A stretch of 64,000 nt of DNA from assembly GCF_017893965.1 (NCBI RefSeq), contig NZ_CP054142.1:1860001-1924000 (forward strand), written 5' to 3'. The translations under genes were made by a program, and so were the position numbers. Shown in pieces: positions 63,754 to 64,000 of this stretch; the stretch's first letter is position 1; every line of letters begins with the position of its first letter. This stretch comes from Treponema parvum. GTDB taxonomy: Bacteria; Spirochaetota; Spirochaetia; Treponematales; Treponemataceae. Below the pieces are notes generated by a model. The model was given only the letters and a program-made list of their open reading frames with translations. It made no database searches and was not told where the DNA came from.

Positions 63754-63766
63754 GGAGGATTAAATC

Positions 63767-64000
63767 ATGCAGTCTAATTTTAATGTTTCGATTTTCCCTT
63801 CAAGGGATGAGATGGGAACGGCCGCCGGCAAATGCGCCGAGCGGATGTTTGTAAATGCGATAAAGCAAAAAAAAGGCGGTATAGTGAGGGCGATCTTTGC
63901 GGCGGCCCCAAGCCAAAACGAAATTCTTGCCTTTCTTGCAAAAAGCAAAAAGATCGACTGGTCTAAGGTAGAAGCGTTCCATATGGACGAATACGTAGGA
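63767..64000 (+). CDS. second NagB-like isomerase, cut by the window end
   Basis: The first 78 codons are in view: FNVSIFPSRDEMGTAAGKCAERMFVNAIKQKKG, then FAAAPSQNEILAFLAKSKKIDWSKVEAFHMDEYVG. The opening differs from true nagB (no GS-T/S AS QFETID-type loop; it reads AAPSQNE), while the HMDEY catalytic block is kept. GGAGG is eight bases before the ATG. Likely a paralogue for another amino sugar or a galactosamine-6-phosphate type enzyme. Confidence 0.85.
   Translation, partial: MQSNFNVSIFPSRDEMGTAAGKCAERMFVNAIKQKKGGIVRAIFAAAPSQNEILAFLAKSKKIDWSKVEAFHMDEYVG

Noticed and set aside
63863-63876. A run of eight A in the second nagB-like gene
   Set aside because: The frame is intact through the run and A runs of this length are frequent in AT-rich Lys codons; not evidence for phase variation.
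1-64000. CRISPR array, rRNA operon, insertion sequence or prophage
   Set aside because: No regularly spaced repeats, no rRNA-like sequence and no transposase, integrase or phage structural gene was seen.

Overview
The window looks like a chromosomal segment of a Treponema-like spirochaete. The support is a V/A-type ATPase operon instead of an F-type ATPase, a two-part TTT transporter, a DctPQM TRAP transporter, a DtxR-type metal regulator, many FAx-GC or similar lipoprotein/signal-peptide genes, and a long G/C homopolymer tract placed in a gene start, a phase-variation style well known in the genus. The genus call is an inference from gene content and style, not from a marker search. GC content is moderate over most of the window; the toxin-antitoxin/fic stretch (25.0-26.9 kb) and the poly-C gene (21.4-21.8 kb) are clearly AT-richer.

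Layout. 0-4.3 kb: a small lipoprotein gene (apparently frameshifted), tRNA-Val, a CoA-binding protein, tRNA-Pro, uracil permease and fumarase. 4.3-11.1 kb (minus strand): an HD-domain alarmone-hydrolase-like protein, valS and the tctCBA tricarboxylate transporter. 11.4-24.8 kb: a metal section with feoA-feoA-feoB plus three small FeoB-associated genes, an Fbp-type ABC importer, a chemoreceptor, flavodoxin with its DUF3793 partner, a DtxR-family regulator and tsaD. Three promoters here (feo, fbp, flavodoxin/DUF3793) carry the same TTAG-N-ATAC core beside or over the -10/-35 elements. 25-26.8 kb: a RelB/YoeB module and a frameshifted fic gene. 27-38.3 kb: a polysaccharide deacetylase, a KamA-type radical SAM enzyme, thrH, fhs, an RsuA-type pseudouridine synthase, citrate synthase, map, a J-domain protein, a universal stress protein and a ROK regulator. 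38.7-45.5 kb (plus strand): a permease, HyuA-like hydantoinase, a small HExxH protein, an FAD oxidoreductase and a zinc alcohol dehydrogenase. 45.5-54.9 kb (minus strand): one long apparent operon secG-ptsN-V-ATPase (G,C,I,K,F,E,A,B,D). 55-58.5 kb: pgk-tpiA and nagA. 58.8-64 kb (plus strand): dctPQM, a LacI regulator and two tandem nagB-like genes, with a LacI-type operator in the promoter.

Main discoveries. (1) An unlisted minus-strand gene at 21412-21740, directly upstream of the chemoreceptor: extended -10 promoter, GGAG, TTG start, a run of ten C, then a 94-codon frame free of stops encoding six near-perfect heptads. In the present sequence the C10 run puts the frame OFF; one more C (or two fewer) turns it ON. 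This is a strong phase-variable candidate. (2) A family of five two-hairpin elements (about 60 nt) with compensatory differences, four of them sitting between promoter and start codon of thrH, fhs, hyuA and pgk, one just after tpiA. (3) A probable metal regulon with its regulator in the same window. Several start codons were moved from the longest reading frame to internal codons with good ribosome binding sites.
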